The notes under the pieces: generated by a model | What the model was told of the DNA's origin: nothing | Databases searched by the model: none | What the model saw: the letters and a program-made list of their open reading frames with translations, nothing else | Shown: one piece after another, positions 48,807 to 55,821 of the stretch | Position numbering within the stretch: position 1 is the stretch's first letter | Layout of the letters: each line of letters opens with the position of its first letter | Made by a program: the position numbers and the translations under genes | Assembly: GCA_002336895.1 (NCBI GenBank) | Contig: DDFC01000039.1 | Location: 26,587 to 82,407, forward strand | Length of the DNA stretch: 55,821 bases | From: Verrucomicrobiaceae bacterium UBA1938 | GTDB lineage: Bacteria > Verrucomicrobiota > Verrucomicrobiia > Verrucomicrobiales > Verrucomicrobiaceae | Direction of reading: 5' to 3'

Positions 48807-49229
48807 ATGAAACCCCTCCCCGCCACCGCCTGCGCTCTGCTGCTGCTCTTTTCCTCCTCATGCTGCACCACGCCCAAGCCACCGGCAGATCCCTATGAGT
48901 ACCTGACCATCTCCGGCCTGATCGATGGCAGCGAAAAGTTCACCTTCACCCCGGCAGGCGTGAAGTGGGTGCACCGCCACTGGTCCGAGCCGGATGACAT
49001 GACTTTTGATGGTAGTCCGTGGTATAATCCACGCAAGACACCCGCCCAGTGGTCAAAATACGCCACGCTGGATCTCCCCCGCGCGACCATCACCAAACGC
49101 AAAGGCCGCGACCTCGTGGCCCTTGAGCCCACCGCAGACGGCTTCATCCTCTATTTTGACGATGCCCCCAATGGCGCAGGCACCTACTCCGTGACGATCG
49201 CGATTCCGAAGAAGGTGGGGAAGAAGTAA
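48807..49229 (+). CDS. Small hypothetical lipoprotein
   Basis: A 140-residue protein with a type II signal peptide (MKPLPATACALLLLFSSSCCTT; lipobox Ser-Ser-Cys). The ATG at 48807 is chosen because the open frame upstream runs into repeat DNA. The mature part has YEYLTISGLIDGSEKFTFTPAGVKWVHRHWSEP, resembling a beta-sandwich domain, and a C-terminal DGFILYFDDAPNGAGTYSVTIAI strand. I recall no named family. It is the first of six closely packed small genes on the plus strand. Confidence 0.7.
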   Translation: MKPLPATACALLLLFSSSCCTTPKPPADPYEYLTISGLIDGSEKFTFTPAGVKWVHRHWSEPDDMTFDGSPWYNPRKTPAQWSKYATLDLPRATITKRKGRDLVALEPTADGFILYFDDAPNGAGTYSVTIAIPKKVGKK

Positions 49230-49243
49230 ACTCATAACAGAGT

Positions 49244-49834
49244 ATGCCATCACGCAATCCAGTCCTATGGTCCACGCTGCTGTTTTTCGTTCTCGTGGCG
49301 CTGTCCACCAAGGATGTCATCATGGGAGGCATTCACCTCTTTGTCATCCTGCCGCTGGTTATTCTAGGCCAGTGGGGCATTCGCTGGGTGTTTCTACGGT
49401 TTCGCTCCCCGGTGTGGCTACGGCGCAGTGTCATGCTCATCCCGGCTCTCGTTATCGGCTTCATGCTCTTCCGTTTGGGGGGCAGGGACACCCAGGCCCT
49501 GAGAGTGGTGTTTGCTGGAAACATCCCCGCCGGCATTCACGATCTGCACCTCACTGAGGATGCCTGGACCGACTATGTGGTACATGCGTACTTCCGCTGC
49601 GATCCAGCAAGCCTGAGGGCCATCCTCGAAAGTCCGCCCTTCACCCGCTGCGACCACCAGCCAGGCGTCTTGACTTTCAGAGCCTCCGAGTTTTCCGGCC
49701 TGACTGCTCTGCCAGATGCTCATGGCAGCATCATCACCTATGAACGCACCAACATGGGAAAAGACGGCAATTTCTGCACGGTGCAGACCGATGCTGCATT
49801 CAGCTTTGCCTGCGTTGTTTATGCTGTGGATTGA
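49244..49834 (+). CDS. Hypothetical membrane protein
   Basis: A 196-residue protein. Three hydrophobic helices occupy the N-terminal half (VLWSTLLFFVLVALST, GIHLFVILPLVILGQWGI and SVMLIPALVIGFMLFRL), and the C-terminal ~110 residues form a soluble domain with three Cys (YFRCDPASLRAIL, FTRCDHQPGVL, SFACVVYAVD). No family is recognised. It starts 15 bp after the lipoprotein gene and is followed 13 bp later by another lipoprotein, so the three are likely cotranscribed. Confidence 0.68.
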   Translation: MPSRNPVLWSTLLFFVLVALSTKDVIMGGIHLFVILPLVILGQWGIRWVFLRFRSPVWLRRSVMLIPALVIGFMLFRLGGRDTQALRVVFAGNIPAGIHDLHLTEDAWTDYVVHAYFRCDPASLRAILESPPFTRCDHQPGVLTFRASEFSGLTALPDAHGSIITYERTNMGKDGNFCTVQTDAAFSFACVVYAVD

Positions 49835-49846
49835 TGCGAAGTAAGA

Positions 49847-50410
49847 ATGCCCATCATGACGAATCTTCCCCTCATGAACCCCCGCCCGCTGCTCCTTTCC
49901 CTGCTTCTGCCGCTGCTCACGCCCTCATGCGCCACACGGCTGGTGTGTGACTCCTCTGCGCCCAGGCTGCCGAGAAAGCACGCGCCTACGCCCAAGGGCG
50001 GCAGCGAGGAGGCTCGTGTGGCCAGCTACATCACCGGCTGCACGGAGGACGGCTTTACGCTCTCCAGCGTGAATCACATCAGGCATATGCCACAGTGTGG
50101 TATGGACTTCTTTGCCACGTTTCTCACGCTGGGCCTGATCCCGCACACATGGCCCAATCCCGTCCACGCTACCGTCACCGGGTGCGTCGATGGCCGGAAG
50201 AAGACGGAAACCTTGGATCTCTCTCTGCAGCGCCGGACCTCCCTCTGGCACCATCTCCTGCCCGAGAGCAGCGATGACCGCGCCATCGCCCGCGCCGTGC
50301 TCCAGGCCCTGCGCGAGCGGAAGGAACTCGATCCCAAATACCACCAATGGCTGCAGGAAAATGAAAAGCACTGGCTGCAGCATCAGAAAGGCACCGGGGA
50401 GAGTGAGTGA
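49847..50410 (+). CDS. Hypothetical lipoprotein
   Basis: A 187-residue protein. Start candidates at 49847, 49859 and 49874 precede the leader LLLSLLLPLLTPSCATRL, with the lipobox at LTPSC. The mature portion has a Cys-containing middle (SYITGCTEDGFTLSSVNHIRHMPQCGMDFFATFLTLGLIPHTWPNPV, of which TLGLIPHTWP is the most striking motif, as in DUF-type lipoproteins of other bacteria) and a helical C-terminus (DRAIARAVLQALRERKELDPKYHQWLQE). Function unknown. It lies 13 bp after the membrane protein gene. Confidence 0.68.
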   Translation: MPIMTNLPLMNPRPLLLSLLLPLLTPSCATRLVCDSSAPRLPRKHAPTPKGGSEEARVASYITGCTEDGFTLSSVNHIRHMPQCGMDFFATFLTLGLIPHTWPNPVHATVTGCVDGRKKTETLDLSLQRRTSLWHHLLPESSDDRAIARAVLQALRERKELDPKYHQWLQENEKHWLQHQKGTGESE

Positions 50411-50478
50411 GAGCATGCATTGATTTCTGCACCTTACCGATCGTCAAAAGCATCCATAACCACCATCCCTATCAAGCC

Positions 50479-51012
50479 ATGACAGAACCAGCCAACCAAC
50501 CCCACCCACTAGCCACCCTGACCGGTCTGGCAGGAGCCGCCGGAGGCTGGGCACTCAGCAGCTATGCCGGCCTCTCGCTTTGGATCCCGATGCTGGCCAC
50601 GGTGCTTCTGCTGGTCCTCTTCACCAAGACACCGCTGCGTCCGGCGTACTTTCTCGGGGCCATCGCCACCACCGGAGGGCATGTGATCTGGTTTCTGGTG
50701 GCTGGTTTTGCAGCTTCAATCTGGGCGCAGGTCTGGCTGGATGCAGCGATCTTGGCCGCTGCCCTTTTGTGGCTTTGGCTCCGGCCCGGGCTGGCTCCGG
50801 CGCTGTTTCTCGGGCTTGTTCAGCTGGCCTCGCTCGTCCTCAACACCATCCTGCTGCTTGATCAGGCCATCGGCAGCGTCGCACACAAGGCTCTCACAAT
50901 CCATTGCCTCTGGCGGATCATGGCTCTCGCCTGCTTGATCTTCGGCTATCGCAAGCTGAGGCGGGATCGAATGGAGGCGGAAGCCCCGCAAACACCGCAG
51001 GAGGGCCCATGA
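50479..51012 (+). CDS. Hypothetical polytopic membrane protein
   Basis: A 177-residue protein; the ATG at 50479 (MTEPANQPHPLATLTGL) is chosen over an upstream frame extension that lacks a hydrophobic or conserved start. About five membrane helices cover most of the protein (GAAGGWALSSYAGLSLWI, LATVLLLVLF, VIWFLVAGFAASIWA, AAILAAALLWLWL and LVQLASLVLNTILLL). It ends with a basic tail (YRKLRRDRMEAEA). No family is recognised. Its stop codon overlaps the next start (ATGA). Confidence 0.7.
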   Translation: MTEPANQPHPLATLTGLAGAAGGWALSSYAGLSLWIPMLATVLLLVLFTKTPLRPAYFLGAIATTGGHVIWFLVAGFAASIWAQVWLDAAILAAALLWLWLRPGLAPALFLGLVQLASLVLNTILLLDQAIGSVAHKALTIHCLWRIMALACLIFGYRKLRRDRMEAEAPQTPQEGP

Positions 51013-51326
51013 TGACCAAGAACGCACAACCCGCCGGCATCGCCGTCATACCTACCAGCTTCTTCTTTGCAGCACCCGTGCTTTATGCGATCACCTACCT
51101 TCTGCCCGCTGTCTTTCCCATCGTCGGTGATCTGTTTTTGTCCCCTCTTCTCTTTCTTGTGCTGCCCTGCCTGCTGCTGCTGAGCCTGCTGGTCTCTGGA
51201 ATGCGGCTGCTTCTTGCGCCTCCAAGAACATGGCCCCTGATTGTTGCCGTGCTGCTCAACTTTCTGACCACCGCTTTTGCGCTTTGGGTGTGCTGGATGG
51301 TGATGACATTCCCAGAGCCGGACTGA
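51009..51326 (+). CDS. Small hypothetical membrane protein
   Basis: A 105-residue protein with three predicted helices (SFFFAAPVLYAITYLLPAVF, PLLFLVLPCLLLLSLLV and LIVAVLLNFLTTAFALWVCW). The ATG at 51009 overlaps the stop of the preceding membrane protein by four bases, implying translational coupling and perhaps a two-component membrane complex. A second Met follows directly. The function is unknown and no motif is seen. Confidence 0.68.
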   Translation: MMTKNAQPAGIAVIPTSFFFAAPVLYAITYLLPAVFPIVGDLFLSPLLFLVLPCLLLLSLLVSGMRLLLAPPRTWPLIVAVLLNFLTTAFALWVCWMVMTFPEPD

Positions 51327-51365
51327 ACGGGACCCACCCTGCATTCGACGACAAATCCACTCACG

Positions 51366-51644
51366 ATGAACACTGACACAGAAGATGCGATTGTCTGGAC
51401 AGGCGACCTTGACGATGACTGCACGGCCCTCTGGGCAGGATTGATGCTGCGTGCTGAATGGATGGACGGACCCGACTGGTGGTGGGCTGTTTCAGAAAAT
51501 GCGACTGGCGCCGAGGTTGCGTCTTCTAACGATGATGTGCGTTCTTGTACAAGGGGGACTGATGCACGGGCCTATGCTGAAACTGCGGCCAGAACCTATC
51601 GTAAACTGAAAAGCCACCCCACCGCGTCTGCCTTCTTGCCGTAA
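51366..51644 (+). CDS. Small acidic hypothetical protein
   Basis: A 92-residue soluble protein, acidic and Trp-rich (TDTEDAIVWTGDLDDDCTALW, MDGPDWWWAVSENATGAEVA), with a basic C-terminal helix (RAYAETAARTYRKLKSH). It lacks a signal peptide. It resembles small immunity-like or stress proteins in composition only; no family is recognised. It follows the small membrane gene by 39 bp. Confidence 0.55.
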   Translation: MNTDTEDAIVWTGDLDDDCTALWAGLMLRAEWMDGPDWWWAVSENATGAEVASSNDDVRSCTRGTDARAYAETAARTYRKLKSHPTASAFLP

Positions 51645-51817
51645 ACGCCAGCCAAAAAACCAGTCTTCTTCCCGAAACAGTCCAGGATGCAAACCACCCC
51701 GATCTTCCAGATCGATCCCTGCAAGAGCGGCCTAACTCCCCTGTGCTCTGCGTGGAGACCTTCCGCCGCCTGCCCACATGCATGTGGCCGTCTTGTGGGG
51801 CCATGAAGATGCACGCA
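51645..51817. other. Intergenic region, no gene
   Basis: Contains only a short repeated GCGGCCTAACTCC (51727-51739) also found at 46196-46208 beside RAYT 2's left repeat. No gene or terminator is evident. Confidence 0.5.
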
Positions 51818-51918
51818 TTAGGCCGCCCCTTCAGGGCTCTCCTTTGAAAAACGGATCATCGGCCTGCTATCCCAGGGCGTTGCCCTGGGCTTCGCTAGGC
51901 CGCGCCTTTGGCGCTGAT
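51818..51918. repeat. Family G repeat, copy 4
   Basis: TTAGGCCGCCCCTTCAGGGC, CCCAGGGCGTTGCCCTGGGC, TTCGCTAGGCCGCGCCTTTG and GCGC, in the same orientation as copy 3. It lies 5 kb from RAYT 2 with no transposase of its own. Confidence 0.9.
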
Positions 51919-52028
51919 GAATCGCGCAGGCAGGCCGCTGGCGGCTCTCGGACGGGCCGCTGCCCTCCCATCCACGACCGTGCTGCACCACCCCGCCACG
52001 GAACACCGAGCTACCGGATGCGCTGCTT

Positions 52029-52088
52029 GCCGGTGCGTGCATCACGCAGCACCGGCCTTCGTCATTCGGGCTTGCTCATTCGTCATTC
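52029..52088. repeat. Hairpin plus family E repeat, copy 2
   Basis: 52029-52056 has an 8-bp stem GCCGGTGC/GCACCGGC. 52058-52088 reads CTTCGTCATTCGGGCTTGCT then CATTCGTCATT, nearly identical to the right block at 39604-39634. It ends 2 bp before the stop codon of the siroheme decarboxylase gene. Confidence 0.85.
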
Positions 52089-52090
52089 TT

Positions 52091-53236
52091 TTAGACCACC
52101 GGCCCTGCCACGTCCTTCCACTTGGCGTGCCATTCCTTGAAGACGATCGGTGAGATCTCGCTGGGCTTGATCTCGCTGCGGCCGCCCCAGAAGACGTTGG
52201 TGTATTCCAGGGGGATGCCCACATCGGCCAGGTGTCTGTCGATGGCGGCCTTGTGCGCCAGCACGGTTTCCTTGTCGGTGCCGTGGATGACGCCCATGAT
52301 GTTCACATTGGCAAAGCGGTCGCCGCCTTCACGCCAGTAGCAGTGGGTCATGATGGGGTGGCGGCCCACCTCGCCTCCGGCGCGTTCTTCCATGCCCTTG
52401 GGCACCTTCCAGTGGAAGAGCGCATTGAAGCGCGTGACGCGCACGCCAGCGGCGCTGGGCTTCACGTGCTCCAGGAAGGTGGAGAAGCGGCCGATCACGC
52501 CTTTTTTGTCCAGACGCTTCGCGACTTCGCAGAATTTTTCCAGTGATACACCGGCGGCCTTGGCGCGGCCTTCCCAGGGGTTGGGGCCCACTTCCTCGGG
52601 AGTCAGGTCGCCTTTGAGATGCAGCAGCACATTCCACTCCTCCTCGTCCAGTTCGGCGATGTTGGTGGTCATCATCTTGGCGGGCTCGTCGGCTTTCTCG
52701 CCGGGTTCCATGGTCTTGCGGCGCACGTGGCCCACGCCCAGGGCGAAGATGCCGTGGGCCTGCATGGTGTAGTAATTCTCCGCGCCGATCAGGCGGGCCA
52801 GCACATCGCAGTGGTCATTGATGTTGCGGTCCTGCGGCACCTTCAGGGTGGTCCACAGGCGGTAGTCGCTGCCGCTGACCTCGCGGTCGGTGGAGCGCAG
52901 CACCACGTGGCCGGAGAAGGGGTCTTGTTTAAAGAGGAACTCAAAGGCGGCCTCCAGTTTCTCGGCGGGCACCTTCCAGGCCACCAGCGCGCCTTCGGCC
53001 AGCTTGTTGGCCAGCAGGGTCTGGCGCACGCGGCGGATCACGCCTGCGCGCAGCATGGCGCGGATGCGCTCCACCACCGTCTCCAGCGGCAGGCCGCAGC
53101 CCTCGGCGATGTCCTGAAACGGCGTGGGGGTGAAGCCCTTGATGCGGTCTTCGCTCACGGCCAGGATCTGGGCGTTCACGGGGTCGGTGTGCTCGGTGGG
53201 GACGGCGGCAGGGGGAGTGGCGGTGGCGACGGACAT
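52091..53236 (-). CDS. Siroheme decarboxylase-like protein (fused AhbA/AhbB, AsnC-type)
   Basis: A 381-residue protein made of two AsnC/Lrp-like halves. Each has a winged-helix (PTPFQDIAEGCGLPLETVVERIRAMLRAGVIRRVRQ; and WEGRAKAAGVSLEKFCEVAKRLDKKGVIGRFS) followed by a ferredoxin-like domain (SGSDYRLWTTLKVP in the first, MTHCYWREGGDRFANVNIMGVIHG in the second). AhbA and AhbB are normally separate, paired subunits that decarboxylate siroheme to 12,18-didecarboxysiroheme in the alternative heme pathway (related NirDLGH act in heme d1 synthesis). Here both are in one chain. ATG 53236 is chosen. A CbiX-like chelatase is encoded 0.75 kb away. Confidence 0.82.
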   Translation of the reverse strand: MSVATATPPAAVPTEHTDPVNAQILAVSEDRIKGFTPTPFQDIAEGCGLPLETVVERIRAMLRAGVIRRVRQTLLANKLAEGALVAWKVPAEKLEAAFEFLFKQDPFSGHVVLRSTDREVSGSDYRLWTTLKVPQDRNINDHCDVLARLIGAENYYTMQAHGIFALGVGHVRRKTMEPGEKADEPAKMMTTNIAELDEEEWNVLLHLKGDLTPEEVGPNPWEGRAKAAGVSLEKFCEVAKRLDKKGVIGRFSTFLEHVKPSAAGVRVTRFNALFHWKVPKGMEERAGGEVGRHPIMTHCYWREGGDRFANVNIMGVIHGTDKETVLAHKAAIDRHLADVGIPLEYTNVFWGGRSEIKPSEISPIVFKEWHAKWKDVAGPVV

Positions 53237-53366
53237 GGCTGGAAAATCGGCTGGGGGGTTGGGGGAGATCTGGGGGGAAAGAGGCACCATTAACAACGCC
53301 CCGGAGGAATGCGAGATTTGAAATTTGTGATTTAGCATGCGCCGATTGCCGTCTAGGATGCACCCC

Positions 53367-53744
53367 ATGGACCACCGCAAGCCCACCGCCGCCATGCGCA
53401 GGCGCCACAGCCTCATCGCCGAATGGCGTGGCGTGGAGGACGGGCCGCTGATGGACCTGCCGACCCTGATGGTGGGAAACCTGGCCGCGCAGATCGTGGC
53501 CCAGGCCGGGCTGGCCAATCGCGTAAAGCTGGAGGACATCCTGGCCGCGTGGCAGGAGATCGTGGGGGCCTTTCTCTTCAAGCTCACCCGACCGGACACC
53601 TTTGAGCGCGGCGTACTGACCGTGCGCCTCATCCAGCCCACCGCCCACCACGCGCTGATGCAGGAAAAGGTGAAAATCCTCAAGCGCCTGCAGGAAAAGC
53701 TGCCCGATGCCAAGATCAAGGATGTGAGGTTCCGGCACGGGTGA
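53367..53744 (+). CDS. DUF721 / DciA-like protein
   Basis: A 125-residue protein; ATG 53367 (MDHRKPTAAMRRRHSLIAEW) is preferred over an upstream frame extension. The core matches DUF721/DciA: VKLEDILAAWQEIVGAFLFKLTRPDTFERGVLTVRLIQPTAHHALMQEKVKIL, where DciA has W-x-x-I-V-G and a strand with V-x-s-x-x-w. DciA loads the replicative helicase DnaB in bacteria without DnaC. It is divergent from the siroheme decarboxylase gene. Bases 53745-53845 after it show nothing recognisable. Confidence 0.83.
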   Translation: MDHRKPTAAMRRRHSLIAEWRGVEDGPLMDLPTLMVGNLAAQIVAQAGLANRVKLEDILAAWQEIVGAFLFKLTRPDTFERGVLTVRLIQPTAHHALMQEKVKILKRLQEKLPDAKIKDVRFRHG

Positions 53745-53845
53745 GAAATGACGAATTGTTTCCCAACTGCGGGCGGCTGACGTAGAGAGAAGGCACGCCC
53801 GTTTTCGTTTCCTTCACCACTCCGCACGACTTTTCCGGCAATCTA

Positions 53846-53890
53846 CAATTTTCAGTTCTCAGTTCTCAGTTTTCAGTTTTCAGTTTTCAA
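53846..53890. repeat. Heptamer simple repeat (CAGTTTT/CAGTTCT)
   Basis: Six near-identical 7-bp units, TTTTCAGTTCTCAGTTCTCA then GTTTTCAGTTTTCAGTTTTC. It lies between dciA and the chelatase gene. Confidence 0.85.
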
Positions 53891-53922
53891 TACTTCGCCC
53901 CCGCATCACCTGGCACTGCGCC

Positions 53923-53962
53923 ATGATCGAGGACGAGTTCGAGTAGGAGGACGAGGACGAAT
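53923..53962. repeat. GAGGACGA-type simple repeat
   Basis: ATGATCGAGGACGAGTTCGA, GTAGGAGGACGAGGACGAAT: short purine-rich direct repeats. In translation it would give Asp/Glu runs, but the frame has a stop (TAG). Confidence 0.7.
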
Positions 53963-53985
53963 CAATCACACATCATTCTCTTTCC

Positions 53986-55455
53986 TTGAGCACACACACA
54001 CACGCCGCACTCATCATCGTCGGTCATGGTTCCACCACGAACCCGGACTCCAGCGAGCCCACGCACCGCCACGCCGACACCATCCGCCGCCGGGGCCTCT
54101 TCCGCGAGGTGGCCTGCTGCTTCTGGAAAGAGGAGCCCAACATGCGCGAGGTCTATGAGATGGTGGACAGCGACGTCATCTACATCGTGCCCAATTTCAT
54201 CAGCGAGGGCTACTTCTGCCAGCAGGTGCTGCCGCGCGAGCTGCGGCTCGATGGCCCCACCACGCAGCGCGATGGCAAAACCATCCGCTACTGCGACCCC
54301 GTGGGCATCCACCCCAACATGACGCGCCTGCTGCTGCAGCGTGCCGACGAGGTGGCCCCGCATGTGCCGCGAGAGCAGACCAGCCTCGTCATCGTGGGCC
54401 ACGGCACCAGTTTGAATGAGAACTCCACCAAGGCCATCCAGGACCAGGTGGCGCTCATCCGCGCCGGGCACTATGGCTTTGCCGAAGTCCTCGATGCCTA
54501 CATGGAGGAAGCCCCCTTTGTGAAGGACTGGGCCACGCTCACCACCGCGCCCAATGTCGTCGTGGTGCCCTTCTTCATCGCCGATGGCCTGCACAGCTTT
54601 CAGGACATCCCCGTGCTCCTCGGCATGCGCGAGGAGGTGGGCGAGGCGCTGAGCGAGAGCGGCGTCTTCCACCAGAACCCTCACCTGCTCCAGGGCCGCA
54701 GCATCTACTACAGCGGCGCCATCGGCACCGAGACCCTGATGGCCGATGTCATCCTCGACCAGGTGCACGACTTCGATGTGAAGCACGGCGTGCAAGACAA
54801 GCCCGGCATGGCCAATGACGAGATCAAATCCTCCCTCGCCTACTGGCTCAATTCCGGCCACGATGAGATCGGCGAGATCGCCATCACCACCAACGCAGAT
54901 GGCACCTACTCGCTGTGCCACACGGCAGATCGCGGCAAAGACGGCCTGCAGGTGCACCACGAGGCACACGATGCCCTTTACCTCTCCCGCTACGACGCCA
55001 GCGGCAGCTTCCGCCCCCTGCACACCGCCCCCACGCTGAATCGCGGCTGGCAGCTCGACCTCGCGGATCTCGACGAACTCCGCCTCGCGCTGGATTTCTT
55101 CTACCCCGCCGCCATCGGCATGGCTCGTGCGCTTGAGCAGGAAAAACTCACCGCCGTGCCCCTGCGCGAGGTGCTCGGCAGGCAGACCGGCATGTACCGC
55201 TTCGTCAACACCATCACCGACGATCAGGCCCACGCCATGATCGGCAAGACCTGTGCCAATGAGAAATGCCTCCGCCGCATCCTCTGGCCCCTCACCGCCA
55301 CCCAGCCCATGACCGGCCCCGCTGCCTCAAAGACGCAGCCCAGCCACGCCGCGAATGCCGTCCCCCTGCTCTGCATCGAAGCCTGCACGCATGTCGTCTC
55401 CGCAGCGCGTAAAGTAGCGCGGGAGAACCATGAGGCGAAGGAGAAGGCGGAATAG
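53986..55455 (+). CDS. CbiX/DR2241-type sirohydrochlorin chelatase with C-terminal Fe-S domain
   Basis: A 489-residue protein. TTG 53986 is the likely start, since it places the first strand (HAALIIVGHGSTTNPDSSEP) correctly. Two CbiX-like modules follow: residues 1-130 with GHG (His14), and ~130-280 with SLVIVGHGTSLNENS, KAIQDQVALIRAGHY and VVVVPFFIADGLHSFQDIPVLLG. The C-terminal part (~290-489) has the DR2241-type stabilising domain and Fe-S ligand candidates in KTCANEKCLRRILWP and LLCIEACTHVV. Such enzymes insert Fe or Co into sirohydrochlorin. Together with the fused AhbAB-like protein encoded nearby it could supply siroheme-dependent heme synthesis. Confidence 0.88.
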   Translation: MSTHTHAALIIVGHGSTTNPDSSEPTHRHADTIRRRGLFREVACCFWKEEPNMREVYEMVDSDVIYIVPNFISEGYFCQQVLPRELRLDGPTTQRDGKTIRYCDPVGIHPNMTRLLLQRADEVAPHVPREQTSLVIVGHGTSLNENSTKAIQDQVALIRAGHYGFAEVLDAYMEEAPFVKDWATLTTAPNVVVVPFFIADGLHSFQDIPVLLGMREEVGEALSESGVFHQNPHLLQGRSIYYSGAIGTETLMADVILDQVHDFDVKHGVQDKPGMANDEIKSSLAYWLNSGHDEIGEIAITTNADGTYSLCHTADRGKDGLQVHHEAHDALYLSRYDASGSFRPLHTAPTLNRGWQLDLADLDELRLALDFFYPAAIGMARALEQEKLTAVPLREVLGRQTGMYRFVNTITDDQAHAMIGKTCANEKCLRRILWPLTATQPMTGPAASKTQPSHAANAVPLLCIEACTHVVSAARKVARENHEAKEKAE

Positions 55456-55473
55456 GATCAAACCTCTCCCAGC

Positions 55474-55821
55474 ATGAACGGCACCTTTCAAACGGCCCTC
55501 AGCCTTTTGGGCTCCAAGGATCTGCAAACGAGATATTGTGTCAACGCAACTGCTGATGAGTACCTTCTTCCCGAAGAACTTCTGGAATCCGCCGTTCATC
55601 GAGCTGAGCTGTCTATCAAAAACGGCAATATCGGCGAGGAGCAAAGACAAGCTATTGAGCGATTTTTAAGCACCGCAGATAAAGTTGTGAAGGCGCTTTC
55701 ATCGGATGCATCTGGACCAAGCACACCCGATCTCATCCTTAACAATTTGTGGTGGGAAAAAGCTCGTGCCGCCGCGAGTCTTTGTCTTGATGAACTCGGA
55801 TGGCGGAGCCATCCCAGCCTG
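55474..55821 (+). CDS. Hypothetical protein, 3' truncated by window edge
   Basis: An open frame from ATG 55474 to the end of the window (116 codons, no stop). The translation begins MNGTFQTALSLLGSKDLQ, includes YLLPEELLESAVHRAELSIKN and ends WWEKARAAASLCLDELGWRSHP. It is helix-rich and acidic, with no signal peptide and no recognised family. Codon use is less GC-rich than in the preceding chelatase gene. It starts 18 bp after that gene's stop, so it may be in the same unit, or it may mark the edge of a different segment. Confidence 0.6.
   Translation, partial: MNGTFQTALSLLGSKDLQTRYCVNATADEYLLPEELLESAVHRAELSIKNGNIGEEQRQAIERFLSTADKVVKALSSDASGPSTPDLILNNLWWEKARAAASLCLDELGWRSHPSL

Overview
The window is a GC-rich chromosomal segment of a free-living, aerobic Gram-negative bacterium, most likely a verrucomicrobium of the Prosthecobacter/Verrucomicrobium type. 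The lineage is inferred from gene content: a very large planctomycete/verrucomicrobium-type NPCBM/HEAT/cytochrome c protein, a Ser/Thr kinase fused to a formylglycine-enzyme-like domain with a sigma factor just upstream, a PEP-CTERM protein, a DUF5069 protein, ThuA-like and sugar-phosphate-isomerase-like proteins. Shine-Dalgarno sequences are scarce. No rRNA, tRNA or CRISPR array was found. Coordinates and motifs come from the sequence; family names are recognised from motifs without a database search.

Layout. 1-5 kb: end of rpoD, a lipoate-ligase/GGCT pair, a secreted esterase-gluconolactonase fusion and an EboD-like sugar phosphate cyclase. 5-8 kb: NarL-type two-component pair, a small unknown protein and a receiver-only protein. 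8-12 kb: ABC exporter with an acidic tail, TPR protein, UbiA/EboC-like prenyltransferase. 12-15 kb: zwf, a toxin-antitoxin pair and opcA, all on the minus strand. 15-21 kb: sigma factor and kinase, msrB, DUF5069, a second ECF sigma factor and an S23-like four-helix-bundle gene bracketed by twin hairpins. 21-30 kb: NPCBM/HEAT/cytochrome c protein, esterase, class V aminotransferase, vWA protein. 30-41 kb: LMW-PTP-like protein, a REP-associated transposase, gpmI, amidase, ThuA, PQQ propeller protein, cyclophilin, folB, a HAD-NUDIX fusion and a PEP-CTERM protein. 41-46 kb: lipoprotein, TIM-barrel epimerase, an AT-richer DUF4231/SLATT-like gene and several orphan genes. 46-52 kb: accessory region with a second REP-type transposase, a 1.5 kb non-coding inverted-repeat structure and a run of small lipoprotein and membrane genes. 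52-55.8 kb: fused siroheme decarboxylase, DciA-like protein, CbiX/DR2241-type chelatase, and the start of a truncated gene.

The strongest theme outside the genes is repetitive palindromic DNA. At least seven short hairpin families are dispersed through the window. Two of them flank their own IS200-like (RAYT) transposase, which suggests two independent REP systems. Several copies lie directly on stop codons, one is read through in frame inside the cytochrome gene, and one supplies the C-terminus of the phosphatase-like protein.

The most unusual object is 47016-48545. It consists of arrays of 9-bp repeats and long perfect hairpins laid out as mirror images around about position 47859. It has no credible gene and I recognise no named element with this design.
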